In this document: in pieces, positions 1 to 7,974 of the stretch
Numbering within the stretch: position 1 is the stretch's first letter
How the letters are laid out: each line of letters starts with the position of its first letter
Assembly (NCBI GenBank): GCA_963843065.1
Contig: CAWJKX010000185.1
Coordinates: 1 to 64,000, forward strand
Length of the DNA: 64,000 nt
Source: JAGVPT01 sp963843065
GTDB taxonomy: Bacteria > Bacteroidota > Ignavibacteria > UBA10030 > UBA8401
Direction: 5' to 3'
Translations under genes and position numbers: made by a program
Notes under the pieces: model-generated
The model's database searches: none
What the model was told of the DNA's origin: nothing
The model's input: only the letters and a program-made list of their open reading frames with translations

Positions 1-10
1 AATTGAAAAT

Positions 11-712
11 ATGAAATACGCCATTATCTCCGATATCCACGCAAACCTCGAAGCGCTGAAGAAAGCGATGACCATCATCGAAGGAAAGCGCGTCGATGAA
101 ATTATTTGCCTCGGCGATGTGGTCGGCTACGGCGCGAATCCAAACGAATGTGTCGATATCGTGCGCAGCCGGTGTTCGTCCGTCATTTTCGGAAACCATG
201 ACGAGGCGGCGTTGGATCCTATGGGCCCACATGACTTCAATCCGATTGCGCAGAAAGCGATTGAGTGGACTGCCGGTCAACTGACAGATGAGAACCGGTC
301 GTTCTTATCCTCGCTGCCAATAACCGAGAAAAAAGAAGACATTCTTCTTGTTCATTCTTCTCCCCGTTCGCCGGAGTTATGGGACTATGTCATTAATGCA
401 GAGGATGCTGTTGAAGCAATTCATCACTTCGAAGAAAAAATTTGTTTTATCGGGCACACCCATGTTCCCGGAATCTTTTCATCGCATGGCCGGGCAAAAT
501 CAATTTCCACAACTGAACAGCATCTCGTCAATGTCGGGAGTGTCGGCCAGCCGCGGGATGGAAATCCGATGCTCGCGTTCGGCATTTTTGATTCGACCGC
601 GTGGGAGTATGAATTGATTCGCTCGACGTACGATATCCAAGGTGCTGCGGAGAAAATTCTGAACGCAGGCTTGCCGCGGGAACTTGGGTACAGGCTGATG
701 TACGGGATGTGA
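11..712 (+). CDS. Calcineurin-like metallophosphoesterase
   Basis: A 233-residue cytosolic phosphoesterase of the Metallophos_2/YfcE type, expected to hydrolyse phosphodiester or phosphomonoester bonds with two metal ions. All family metal-binding motifs are visible in order: DIH (residues 8-10), GDVVGYG (35-41), GNHD (61-64), a VHSSPRSP segment near 114-121 and GHTH (148-151). No signal peptide is seen. The ATG sits only ten bases into the window, so any upstream operon partner is outside it. It converges on the oxidoreductase that ends at 857, with a dispersed inverted repeat between the two. The substrate cannot be told from sequence. Confidence 0.9.
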   Translation: MKYAIISDIHANLEALKKAMTIIEGKRVDEIICLGDVVGYGANPNECVDIVRSRCSSVIFGNHDEAALDPMGPHDFNPIAQKAIEWTAGQLTDENRSFLSSLPITEKKEDILLVHSSPRSPELWDYVINAEDAVEAIHHFEEKICFIGHTHVPGIFSSHGRAKSISTTEQHLVNVGSVGQPRDGNPMLAFGIFDSTAWEYELIRSTYDIQGAAEKILNAGLPRELGYRLMYGM

Positions 713-766
713 AACAGGATAGTTCTAAGGAGAGTATTGTATCATTTAAATAAGCTTGCATTTTTC

Positions 767-836
767 AACCGCCAAGACGCCAATAAGGATAAATGAAGAC
801 AACGATACTCTTGGCGTTCTCCGAGCCTTGGCGGTT
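767..836. repeat. Interrupted inverted repeat, CCGCCAAGACGCCAA family
   Basis: The left arm 767-783 starts AACCGCCAAG. The right arm 811-836 ends CTTGGCGGTT, its exact complement, and an inner CGCCAA/TTGGCG pair also matches. The repeat lies between two convergent genes and could fold into a long hairpin. It has no T-run typical of a terminator. It resembles other CCACGAAG-type repeats at 29668 and 39964 in style. Confidence 0.6.
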
Positions 837-856
837 AAAGAAAGATTCCTTCCTCT

Positions 857-1849
857 TTACAAATCATGCTTGGGATAAATAATTCCGCATTCCTTTCGTA
901 TTGCATCAAGCATTGTTATTAATTGGATGCTGTCATTCCAGGTCATCAAGCTGCTCTCAGTCCTTCCGGCAAGAATGCATCGTGCAACTTCTTCTGCCTC
1001 ACATTCATAACCGTTGTTCTTAACTTCAAAGTTGAAAATTTTTTCCCTTCCGTCATTATATGTAACCTTCACTTTTCCGGGACAAAACCATAAGTGTTCG
1101 AGAAATATTTTTCCTTTCTCCCCATGGATTTCCGCTACGATTGGCGTATTGGCGAGAAACGAAGAATACATTACGGCAAGCGTGTCGTTGTCATACTTAA
1201 AAGTGTAGCTGCAGGAATTATCCCCCCCTTGTTCGCTTAATCCTGCAATCGCTGAGAACGCCTTCGGCTTGCCAAGAAGCAGCAGAGAAAGAAATACGTT
1301 ATAGATCCCTGTATCCAAAATTGTCCCGCCGCAAAGGTCCAGATTATAGTGCCGGTGTTCCGGCCCGTTTTCCGATTTCATCGAAAAGAATGCCGTCAGC
1401 AATTTAACTTTCCCTATTTCGCCCGAGTCGATCAATTCTTTTGTCTTTATGATATTCGGCAGGAAGCGGCTCCACATGGCCTCCATGAGGAAAAGCTTTT
1501 TCTCCCTCGCTTTCGAGATCATGATTGTCGCTTCTTTGAGATTAACACCCATCGGTTTTTCGCAAAGGACATTTTTATGATGATCGAGCGCCAGGAGCGT
1601 GTTTTCCAGATGAAGATTGTGCGGGGTGGCGATATAAACGACATCGACCGCCGGGTCGTTTACCAATTCCAGGTAGCTGCCATACGCGTGCGGGATGTTG
1701 AATTCATGTGCAAACTTTTTCGCCGATTCAACATTTCTTGAACCGACGGCGTAGATTTCAGAGTTGTCGGCAGCTTGAAGAGCGGTTGTAAACTTGTGAG
1801 CTATCCACCCTGTGCTTAAGATTCCCCATTTAATTTTTCTTTCCACCAT
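857..1849 (-). CDS. Gfo/Idh/MocA-family NAD(P)-dependent oxidoreductase
   Basis: A 330-residue dehydrogenase with an N-terminal Rossmann domain and a C-terminal Gfo/Idh/MocA alpha/beta domain. The nucleotide-binding stretch GILSTGWIAHKF lies at residues 9-20. The family EKP motif is at 97-99 (LCEKPMGV), and a GGTILDTGIY segment near 170 is typical of the dihydrodiol dehydrogenase-like branch. The length is normal for the family. The substrate (a sugar, inositol or diol) cannot be assigned, as no sugar pathway genes adjoin it. It is transcribed alone, convergent with the phosphoesterase. Confidence 0.9.
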   Translation of the reverse strand: MVERKIKWGILSTGWIAHKFTTALQAADNSEIYAVGSRNVESAKKFAHEFNIPHAYGSYLELVNDPAVDVVYIATPHNLHLENTLLALDHHKNVLCEKPMGVNLKEATIMISKAREKKLFLMEAMWSRFLPNIIKTKELIDSGEIGKVKLLTAFFSMKSENGPEHRHYNLDLCGGTILDTGIYNVFLSLLLLGKPKAFSAIAGLSEQGGDNSCSYTFKYDNDTLAVMYSSFLANTPIVAEIHGEKGKIFLEHLWFCPGKVKVTYNDGREKIFNFEVKNNGYECEAEEVARCILAGRTESSLMTWNDSIQLITMLDAIRKECGIIYPKHDL

Positions 1850-1973
1850 TGATTATCCGATCTATTATAGGTGAAGGGTTGCAGAGCGATGAAAAAAAAT
1901 TGAAACTCTAAGATTTATTGAACGTGTTGAGTGATTGAATTTACCTGTTATCCGCAGGAGAATCAAGGTAATG

Positions 1974-2104
1974 CGTAGTGTCTCAGTTTGAAAATCCTAA
2001 AAATAAAAAAGAATGTCATGCCAGCGAAAGCTGGCATCCAGATCAAATTGCATGGATTCCGGCTTTCGCCGGAATGACATTAAAAATGAAACTGAGAAAC
2101 TACT
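1974..2104. mobile_element. MITE-like element with TIRs and 8-bp target duplication
   Basis: A 131-bp element whose ends read GTAGTGTCTCAGTTT (1975-1989) and AAACTGAGAAACTAC (2089-2103), inverted copies matching at 14 of 15 positions. It is flanked by the direct repeat AGGTAATG at 1966-1973 and 2105-2112, which looks like a target-site duplication. Inside, 2012-2040 and 2053-2081 form a further imperfect palindrome (AATGTCATGCC... / ...CCGGAATGACATT). It contains no coding sequence. The surrounding 1850-2440 region shows no other gene I can support. Confidence 0.65.
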
Positions 2105-2440
2105 AGGTAATGAGGATAACACAAGAGAGCATATCTGATATGACTCTTACAAGTTAGACCTTGCATTTTTACCATAGCATGGAAACTCAGCGCATTACTT
2201 CCCACTTTCAATAAGCTTGTTGCCGATTTCCGTCCGCAATGCTCGTTTTTGAGGGCATAATTCTTGTGGAATTCTTTGCGTTGGCGATATTCCCATTAAT
2301 TGATCAGAACCGTTGAAGGCGTCATCATAGGTTCAAAGTCAAATTTGTCAGTCGTAAAAGTTCCCCCTGTACAGGAAAAATAATCCTGGCTCCGGTTGAA
2401 GCTGATCGGGAGCCGCAAAGTCTCCCATGAAAGGCAAAAA

Positions 2441-4459
2441 ATGAAACCATCAAATTCTTCAGAGTGTCCCCACGGTGAGCCGATGAATCATCAACACCGT
2501 AAGCGTGAAACTAAACTGCTCACACGACTCTTTTTACCCCTCTTAGGATTCGCTTCACTCGTGTGGATGCTGATCAGAATTATTCCGAAGCCGAGCCGCG
2601 CTGAATATCCGTGCATGAAAGTCGCGGCGCCTATTGCCAGCGGTTTCGTGGCCTATGTTGCAAGCGTGATGATCGCGGTCTTCTCCTTCGAAAAAGCGCG
2701 CCGCTATTTCCAAAACTCCAAATACGTACTGGCATCGGTCATGGCGTTTGCGGCATTAGGAGCAGGGTTGTTTACGATTCTCAGAACCGATACAGAAGTT
2801 TCTGCTCGAGCGATGGGAGACTCGTTGTTTGTTCCGACCGACCCGCCCAATACTCCGATGGGAGTCGCACGAGGCATTTTTCCGGGACGAGTGGTATGGG
2901 TGCGGGATTCAACTGCTGCACATTGGAACGGAAATACAGGAAACTGGTGGAGCGATGCGAATACGAATCAGACAGCCGTCGATTCCATGTTCTCAAAATC
3001 TCTGCGCGCCCTCACCGAAGCACCGACCGACAGCATGGCATGGGTCGCGCTGTTCGAATATTTTAACGCAAAGCATGCCAAGGGGAATATCGGATATACG
3101 CCAGGTGAAAAAATTGCCGTGAAGATAAACCTTAACAATGTTAGCAACAATTACGACCCTGGTAATTTTACTTTCGCATCGCCACAGGCCGTGCTCAGCC
3201 TCCTCAGGCAGCTGGTTCACAAAGTCGGAGTTGCGGACAGCGACATTACGGTGTACGATCTTATCCGGTACGTCCCGGATGCGATTTATACGAAATGCAA
3301 AACCGAGTTTCCCCATGTGCATATCATGGGGTGGATGCAGGAGAACGGGAGAGAACTATACGTTCGCGATACGACTATCGTTCACTGGTCGGAGAAACTG
3401 ACGATCGAGCTGGGCGGCGGGAATCCGGCGCACCTGCCGACCGCGGTGACACACGCGGCATATCTTATCAACCTCGCAAGCTTCAAAGGCCATCGGTACG
3501 CGGGTGTAAGCTTCTGCGCCAAGAACCATTTCGGAACTCTGAGCTGCGATGACACGAACGGAGTTCCATACCAAATGGCTCCCCATGCGGCGGGAGTTCA
3601 TGCATATATCGCCGTGCACAATATCATTATTCCCGGAAGTGCCGAGTGGACTTTTTATGGAAGGCACGACAGCACATACAACGCATTGGTTGACTTGATG
3701 GGACATAAAGATCTCGGCGCAAAGACTCTCCTTTTCATGGTCGAGGGACTGTATCAGTCTCAGACCGAAGGGTCTGAAATTTCAAACGACAGCAGATGGA
3801 TTATCCCGCCTTTCAACAACGGGTGGTTGTCGAGCCTTTTCATGTCGCAGGACAATGTCGCCATCGAATCGGTATGTCTCGATCTCATCCGCACCGAAGC
3901 GGCCGCCGAAATGGCCGCCAATAATTTACAGGACACGACTATTTACGGTGCAGTAGACAATTATCTTCATGAAGCCTCGCAAGCGAATAATCCCCCATCG
4001 GGAACATATTACGCTCCGAACGGCGACAGCGTTCGATTGCAAAGCCTTGGAGTGCATGAACACTGGAATAATTCAATCGACAGACAGTATTCGCGAAACT
4101 TGGGGAAAGGCAACGGCATAGAGCTGGTAACGCTGAAAAGCTCAACGACCTCAGTTCCTGAGGCGGTAACGGCGCCGACAGGCTATGTCTTGGCACAAAA
4201 TTATCCCAATCCATTCAATCCGTCGACGACAATTAGGTTCGATGTTGCGACAAGAAGTCGGGTTCGTTTGTTGATCTTCAATGTGCTTGGCCAGAAGGTT
4301 GCGGAATTGGCTAACGAAGAAATGAGCACGGGAAGTTATGAAAAGATTTGGAACGCCCGTGTTGCCTCTGGTCTGTACATGTATCGGATCGAAGCCGTTT
4401 CGGTCAGCGACCCCAGCAAACGTTTTGTGGATCAAAAGAAAATGGTACTATTGAAATAA
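2441..4459 (+). CDS. Membrane-anchored DUF362 protein with T9SS type A sorting domain
   Basis: About 672 residues. The chosen ATG has a GAAAGG ribosome site six bases upstream; a TTG at 2396 and an ATG at 2483 are alternatives. The N-terminus carries up to three hydrophobic segments (LFLPLLGFASLVWMLI, a second at IASGFVAYVASVMIAVF, a third at LASVMAFAALGAG). A DUF362 domain follows, with the characteristic IAVKINLNN and LINLASFKGHRYAGV stretches; DUF362 often accompanies iron-sulfur domains, but none is seen here. The C-terminal 80 residues are a type IX secretion sorting domain (QNYPNPFNPST, then LGQKVAEL and SGLYMYRI). A protein with several transmembrane helices plus a T9SS tag is unusual. 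Function unknown. Confidence 0.85.
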   Translation: MKPSNSSECPHGEPMNHQHRKRETKLLTRLFLPLLGFASLVWMLIRIIPKPSRAEYPCMKVAAPIASGFVAYVASVMIAVFSFEKARRYFQNSKYVLASVMAFAALGAGLFTILRTDTEVSARAMGDSLFVPTDPPNTPMGVARGIFPGRVVWVRDSTAAHWNGNTGNWWSDANTNQTAVDSMFSKSLRALTEAPTDSMAWVALFEYFNAKHAKGNIGYTPGEKIAVKINLNNVSNNYDPGNFTFASPQAVLSLLRQLVHKVGVADSDITVYDLIRYVPDAIYTKCKTEFPHVHIMGWMQENGRELYVRDTTIVHWSEKLTIELGGGNPAHLPTAVTHAAYLINLASFKGHRYAGVSFCAKNHFGTLSCDDTNGVPYQMAPHAAGVHAYIAVHNIIIPGSAEWTFYGRHDSTYNALVDLMGHKDLGAKTLLFMVEGLYQSQTEGSEISNDSRWIIPPFNNGWLSSLFMSQDNVAIESVCLDLIRTEAAAEMAANNLQDTTIYGAVDNYLHEASQANNPPSGTYYAPNGDSVRLQSLGVHEHWNNSIDRQYSRNLGKGNGIELVTLKSSTTSVPEAVTAPTGYVLAQNYPNPFNPSTTIRFDVATRSRVRLLIFNVLGQKVAELANEEMSTGSYEKIWNARVASGLYMYRIEAVSVSDPSKRFVDQKKMVLLK

Positions 4460-4544
4460 TAGCTCGAATGGAGTAGATTGTCCCGAGGGGGTTCCTTCGG
4501 AACGGATTGCGCAGATTTAATGAGCGGAGTTATGGAAGAACAAT

Positions 4545-4580
4545 GTCGGACACCGTTGAAGTGTCCGATATTTATTTTTA
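4545..4580 (+). terminator. Rho-independent terminator after the DUF362 gene
   Basis: An 8-bp stem TCGGACAC (4546-4553) / GTGTCCGA (4561-4568) with a 7-base loop is followed by TATTTATTTTTA. It lies 86 bases beyond the DUF362 stop codon. Confidence 0.65.
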
Positions 4581-4705
4581 AAATCTCAGCATAGCAACAT
4601 TGCTTCGTCGCCCTGCTCCAAAAGGTGTCATGGATTCTTCAATGATTTGCATTGATAACTTACCTGACGAAAAAATAAGAACAAAACTTTTAATTTGTTT
4701 GCTGA

Positions 4706-4933
4706 CTTGCGTTTGGATTTCGCATATGGCATAAAGAGGGCAGCAAGACCAAAATTGATTTAGCCATGGAATTATTGAAAGATGCTAAGAAAATATACAC
4801 AATTACACCGAGTTATGTGCTTATGGATTCGTTCTATCCGGCAGCAAAACTGTTAAAACTGATCCGTAAATTTTCATGGCATTGGATCTGCAATGTCATG
4901 CTCGCGGGTAAGGCAAGTTACGCGAATGTATAA
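4706..4933 (+). pseudogene. IS4/IS701-type transposase fragment
   Basis: An open frame without its own N-terminus encodes about 75 residues. They include GSKTKIDLAMELLKDA followed by YVLMDSFYPAAKLLKLI and FSWHWICNV. This order (S/KTKI-L, then a strand ending in the catalytic D of DSxY, then a helix and a W-x-C strand) is how the central DDE region of IS4/IS701-like transposases reads. The remaining catalytic residues are absent, so this is a remnant. It abuts and overlaps the 5' end of the following secreted glycosidase-like gene. The assignment is from motif memory only; a profile search is needed to confirm it. Confidence 0.5.
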
Positions 4934-6677
4934 TCTCTTAGGTAAATCGCGTTTACTTGTCGCCGTCCTCGTCCTTTATTCCTTTCCCTTTGTTCCAATA
5001 AATGCCCAATCAGACATCGTCGCTCCCAAATGGGAAGTGCGGGCGGTATGGCTGACGACCGCCGGCGGCGCCGATTGGCCAAAAACGTACGACGTTGCCG
5101 CTCAGAAAAAATCGTTAGTGGAAATTTTTGAAACTCTGCAAAAAAAACATTTCAACACTGTTTTCTTTCAGGTTCGCCCGCGGGGAAACACGTTTTACAA
5201 GTCGCAGTATGAACCGTGGGCCGCAGAGCTGACCGGCACGCTCGGTCAAGACCCTGGCTGGGATCCGCTTGAATTTGCCATTGAAGAAGCACATAAGCGG
5301 GGAATAGAAGTGCACGCATGGTTTAATGTGGCAAAGGTCTACAACGGCGGGCAGCCTCCGTTAAGCTCGCCCCGTCACATTCTCCGCAGCCATCCGGAAT
5401 GGGCTCAGCTCTACGAAGGCGACTGGTGGGTTGACATGGGAAGACCCGAGGTGCGCCAGTACACCGAGAGTCTTGTCATGGAATTGGTTCGCCTGTACGA
5501 CCTCGACGGAATTCATTTCGATTACATCCGGTATCCGGGACAGAAGTTTGAGGATTGGAATTCATTCCGCTTATACAGCGACGGTGCGGAGCGCGATGAG
5601 TGGCGGCGAAATAATATCACCCGCTTTGTACGGGAGATGTACGGGCAGATCATGAACGAGAAGCCGATGATGAAAGTCGGCTCTGCCCCTGTGGGAGTTT
5701 ACAAACCCATTCCCGGTGCACAATCGAGTTTTTCCGCATTTGCAGAACTGTACCAGGATGCACGGTTGTGGCTGCAGGAAAAGATACAGGATTACGTTGC
5801 ACCGCAGTTGTATTGGGATTTCAGCGAGCAGACAAAACCGAACGACCCGGATTTCCGGGCACTCTGTATTGACTGGAGCAAAAATAATTTCGGACGGCAT
5901 GTTTACGCCGGGCTCGGCGTTTACCGGGAAAACATTCAAAAAGATATCACCGACCAGATCTATCTCACGCGAACTGTTGCATGCCAGGGACAGTCATTTT
6001 TCCGGTATGAAAATATTCTCGACCTTCCCGGCATCACACTGACATATAAATATCCCGCGTTGATTCCCCCTATGCCGTGGAAAGATTCCATTCCTCCTCT
6101 TCCGCCGACCGAGATCACCGCTGTGCGGGGTTCAAATCAAACAACAATTATTCGATGGAAAGAACCGGCTCTCGCGAGCGACGGCGACGATGCATCGCAG
6201 TACGTCGTGTACCGATCCACCGATGAGCATGTCGACATACGCGATCCGCGAAACATTCTTGCCGTAATGCCTTCGACATCCACAACGTATGTCGATGAAA
6301 CGCCGAACAACAACATGTATTATTACACCGTCACAGCGCTCGACAAGGGGCACAACGAAAGCGGGGGAAGTTTTCCTGGTGTGCAATCGCTGAAGAATGA
6401 TTCTCCGCCGCCCGGTCATTATTCGCTCGGCCAAAATTACCCCAATCCTTTTTCCGACAGAACGTATATTTCATATCAGTTGGGGGAACGGAGTCCTGTA
6501 GAGTTGACCGTCAAGGATACTGCGGCGCATAAAGAAATTCTCATCGTGCGAGAGACGCAGGATGCCGGCACATATATTGTTTCGGTCGAGGCGAAGTTGT
6601 TGGCAAGGGGAAAATATGTTTACAAACTTAAAGCGGGCCCGTTCGTCGCAACAAGAGTGCTGGAATGTGTGCAGTAG
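4926..6677 (+). CDS. Secreted GHL10 (DUF187) glycoside hydrolase-like protein with T9SS sorting domain
   Basis: About 583 residues from the ATG at 4926, which gives a clean signal peptide (MYNLLGKSRLLVAVLVLYSF, cleavage after INAQ). A longer start at 4893 adds an unlikely hydrophilic leader that overlaps the transposase remnant. Next comes a TIM-barrel domain of the GHL10/DUF187 family: WEVRAVWLTTAGGADWP near the start, FFQVRPRGNTFY, HAWFNVAKV, and DLDGIHFDYIRYPG. A fibronectin-III-like stretch (PPTEITAVRG...TIIRWKEP) and a T9SS sorting domain (GQNYPNPFSDRTYISY) follow. Known members of the family act on extracellular polysaccharide or are uncharacterised. Expected to be exported and surface-attached. 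Confidence 0.88.
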   Translation: MYNLLGKSRLLVAVLVLYSFPFVPINAQSDIVAPKWEVRAVWLTTAGGADWPKTYDVAAQKKSLVEIFETLQKKHFNTVFFQVRPRGNTFYKSQYEPWAAELTGTLGQDPGWDPLEFAIEEAHKRGIEVHAWFNVAKVYNGGQPPLSSPRHILRSHPEWAQLYEGDWWVDMGRPEVRQYTESLVMELVRLYDLDGIHFDYIRYPGQKFEDWNSFRLYSDGAERDEWRRNNITRFVREMYGQIMNEKPMMKVGSAPVGVYKPIPGAQSSFSAFAELYQDARLWLQEKIQDYVAPQLYWDFSEQTKPNDPDFRALCIDWSKNNFGRHVYAGLGVYRENIQKDITDQIYLTRTVACQGQSFFRYENILDLPGITLTYKYPALIPPMPWKDSIPPLPPTEITAVRGSNQTTIIRWKEPALASDGDDASQYVVYRSTDEHVDIRDPRNILAVMPSTSTTYVDETPNNNMYYYTVTALDKGHNESGGSFPGVQSLKNDSPPPGHYSLGQNYPNPFSDRTYISYQLGERSPVELTVKDTAAHKEILIVRETQDAGTYIVSVEAKLLARGKYVYKLKAGPFVATRVLECVQ

Positions 6678-6723
6678 GGCTTCAAGAGGTTTAAGCTGGA
6701 TGTTTTATTCTGTGATGCGGCTC

Positions 6724-7941
6724 TTAGTATTCTTTCCTGTTGGCGTACACATTCATCAATAGCCCCATCATAATCATGTAGGAACAAAGCGATGAGCCGC
6801 CGTAGCTCAAAAATGGAAGCGGAATGCCTATCACCGGCATCAGTCCAACCGACATGCCGATATTCACAAAAACATGCACCGCAAAGAGCGAGGTGATCCC
6901 GATGGCAACGGTGCTGCCGAACCTGTTCTTTACCACATAACCAACCCTAATGCCGTGCACAAGGATGACGGCGAACAACGCAACCACGACAATGGCGCCG
7001 AGAAATCCGAATTCCTCGCCGGGAACGCAGAAAATAAAGTCCGTCCATTGCTTCGGAATAAAATTGAGCTGCGTTTGCGTTCCCTGCAGGTACCCTTTTC
7101 CCCAGAATCCTCCCGACCCAATGGCGACCTTTGCTTGAATGACGTTGTATCCGGCACCGAGCGGGTCGTTGTTCGGGTCGAGGAAGGTTGCGATTCTTTT
7201 CTGCTGATACATCGGGAGTTTTTCATACGCCACCTGCACAAAAATTCCGACCATCGCATTCACACCGAACATCAATGCACTGAAAAACCTGTCTTCACGA
7301 AAATAATAAAGAGCGGCGCCGACTGCGGTGAGCACAACAAGAAATGTTGTCGTTCCGATGATCGCGGCAAGCGCAACGACTCCCGGCGCAATAATTGCTA
7401 CGATGAGGAAGTTTGACGCCCCCGCCCAATACAACACCGGAATAAACATCGCAATAAACGTCAGGGACGTTCCTAGGTCGGGCTGCATCATGATGAGAGA
7501 AATCGGAAGGAGAAGTATGGCGAATGCTATTGCAACATCCTTCATGCTTCCCATGCTCGTTTCACTCCTGCTGAAAAATGAAGCAAGTGCAAGGATAGTT
7601 GTTACTTTGACGAATTCGGAGGGCTGTCCCCCCATCCCGCCAAAACCAAACCAGCTTAGCGAGCCGTAAGCCCGGTGGCCGACTGCAAGAACCGCGGCAA
7701 GGCCAACGAGTGAAACGGCAAAAACGACCATCGACGAACGCTGAATGACGCGCAGCGGAATGAACATCACTGCGATCATCAGCACAAAACCGAGCAACGC
7801 CCACATGATTTGCTTGTGAAAGCTGCTTGCGGCATTGGTGTCGAACGTCGCGCTGTAAATTGAAAGAAGCCCTATCGCAATAAGCGCAAGGCACGCAAAA
7901 AATGTTGTACGATCAAAATATTCCTTAAAGAATGGAGTCAT
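6724..7941 (-). CDS. rodA: Rod-shape SEDS peptidoglycan polymerase RodA
   Basis: A 405-residue polytopic inner-membrane protein of the FtsW/RodA/SpoVE family, the glycosyltransferase that polymerises lipid II during cell elongation. The motifs GEEFGFLGA and, near the C-terminus, PFLSYGGSS are family hallmarks; LMPVIGIPLPF precedes the latter. It lies 33 bases downstream of the PBP2 gene, its obligate transpeptidase partner, and ends the mreD-mrdA-rodA operon. Its pairing with PBP2 rather than FtsI favours RodA over FtsW. Confidence 0.93.
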   Translation of the reverse strand: MTPFFKEYFDRTTFFACLALIAIGLLSIYSATFDTNAASSFHKQIMWALLGFVLMIAVMFIPLRVIQRSSMVVFAVSLVGLAAVLAVGHRAYGSLSWFGFGGMGGQPSEFVKVTTILALASFFSRSETSMGSMKDVAIAFAILLLPISLIMMQPDLGTSLTFIAMFIPVLYWAGASNFLIVAIIAPGVVALAAIIGTTTFLVVLTAVGAALYYFREDRFFSALMFGVNAMVGIFVQVAYEKLPMYQQKRIATFLDPNNDPLGAGYNVIQAKVAIGSGGFWGKGYLQGTQTQLNFIPKQWTDFIFCVPGEEFGFLGAIVVVALFAVILVHGIRVGYVVKNRFGSTVAIGITSLFAVHVFVNIGMSVGLMPVIGIPLPFLSYGGSSLCSYMIMMGLLMNVYANRKEY

Positions 7942-7974
7942 ATAATTTTTTTTCGATAGATGAAAGCCGGCATT

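Noticed and set aside
1850..2440. Gene remnant between the MITE-like element and the DUF362 gene
   Set aside because: Frames on both strands of 2113-2395 show only short, motif-free stretches.
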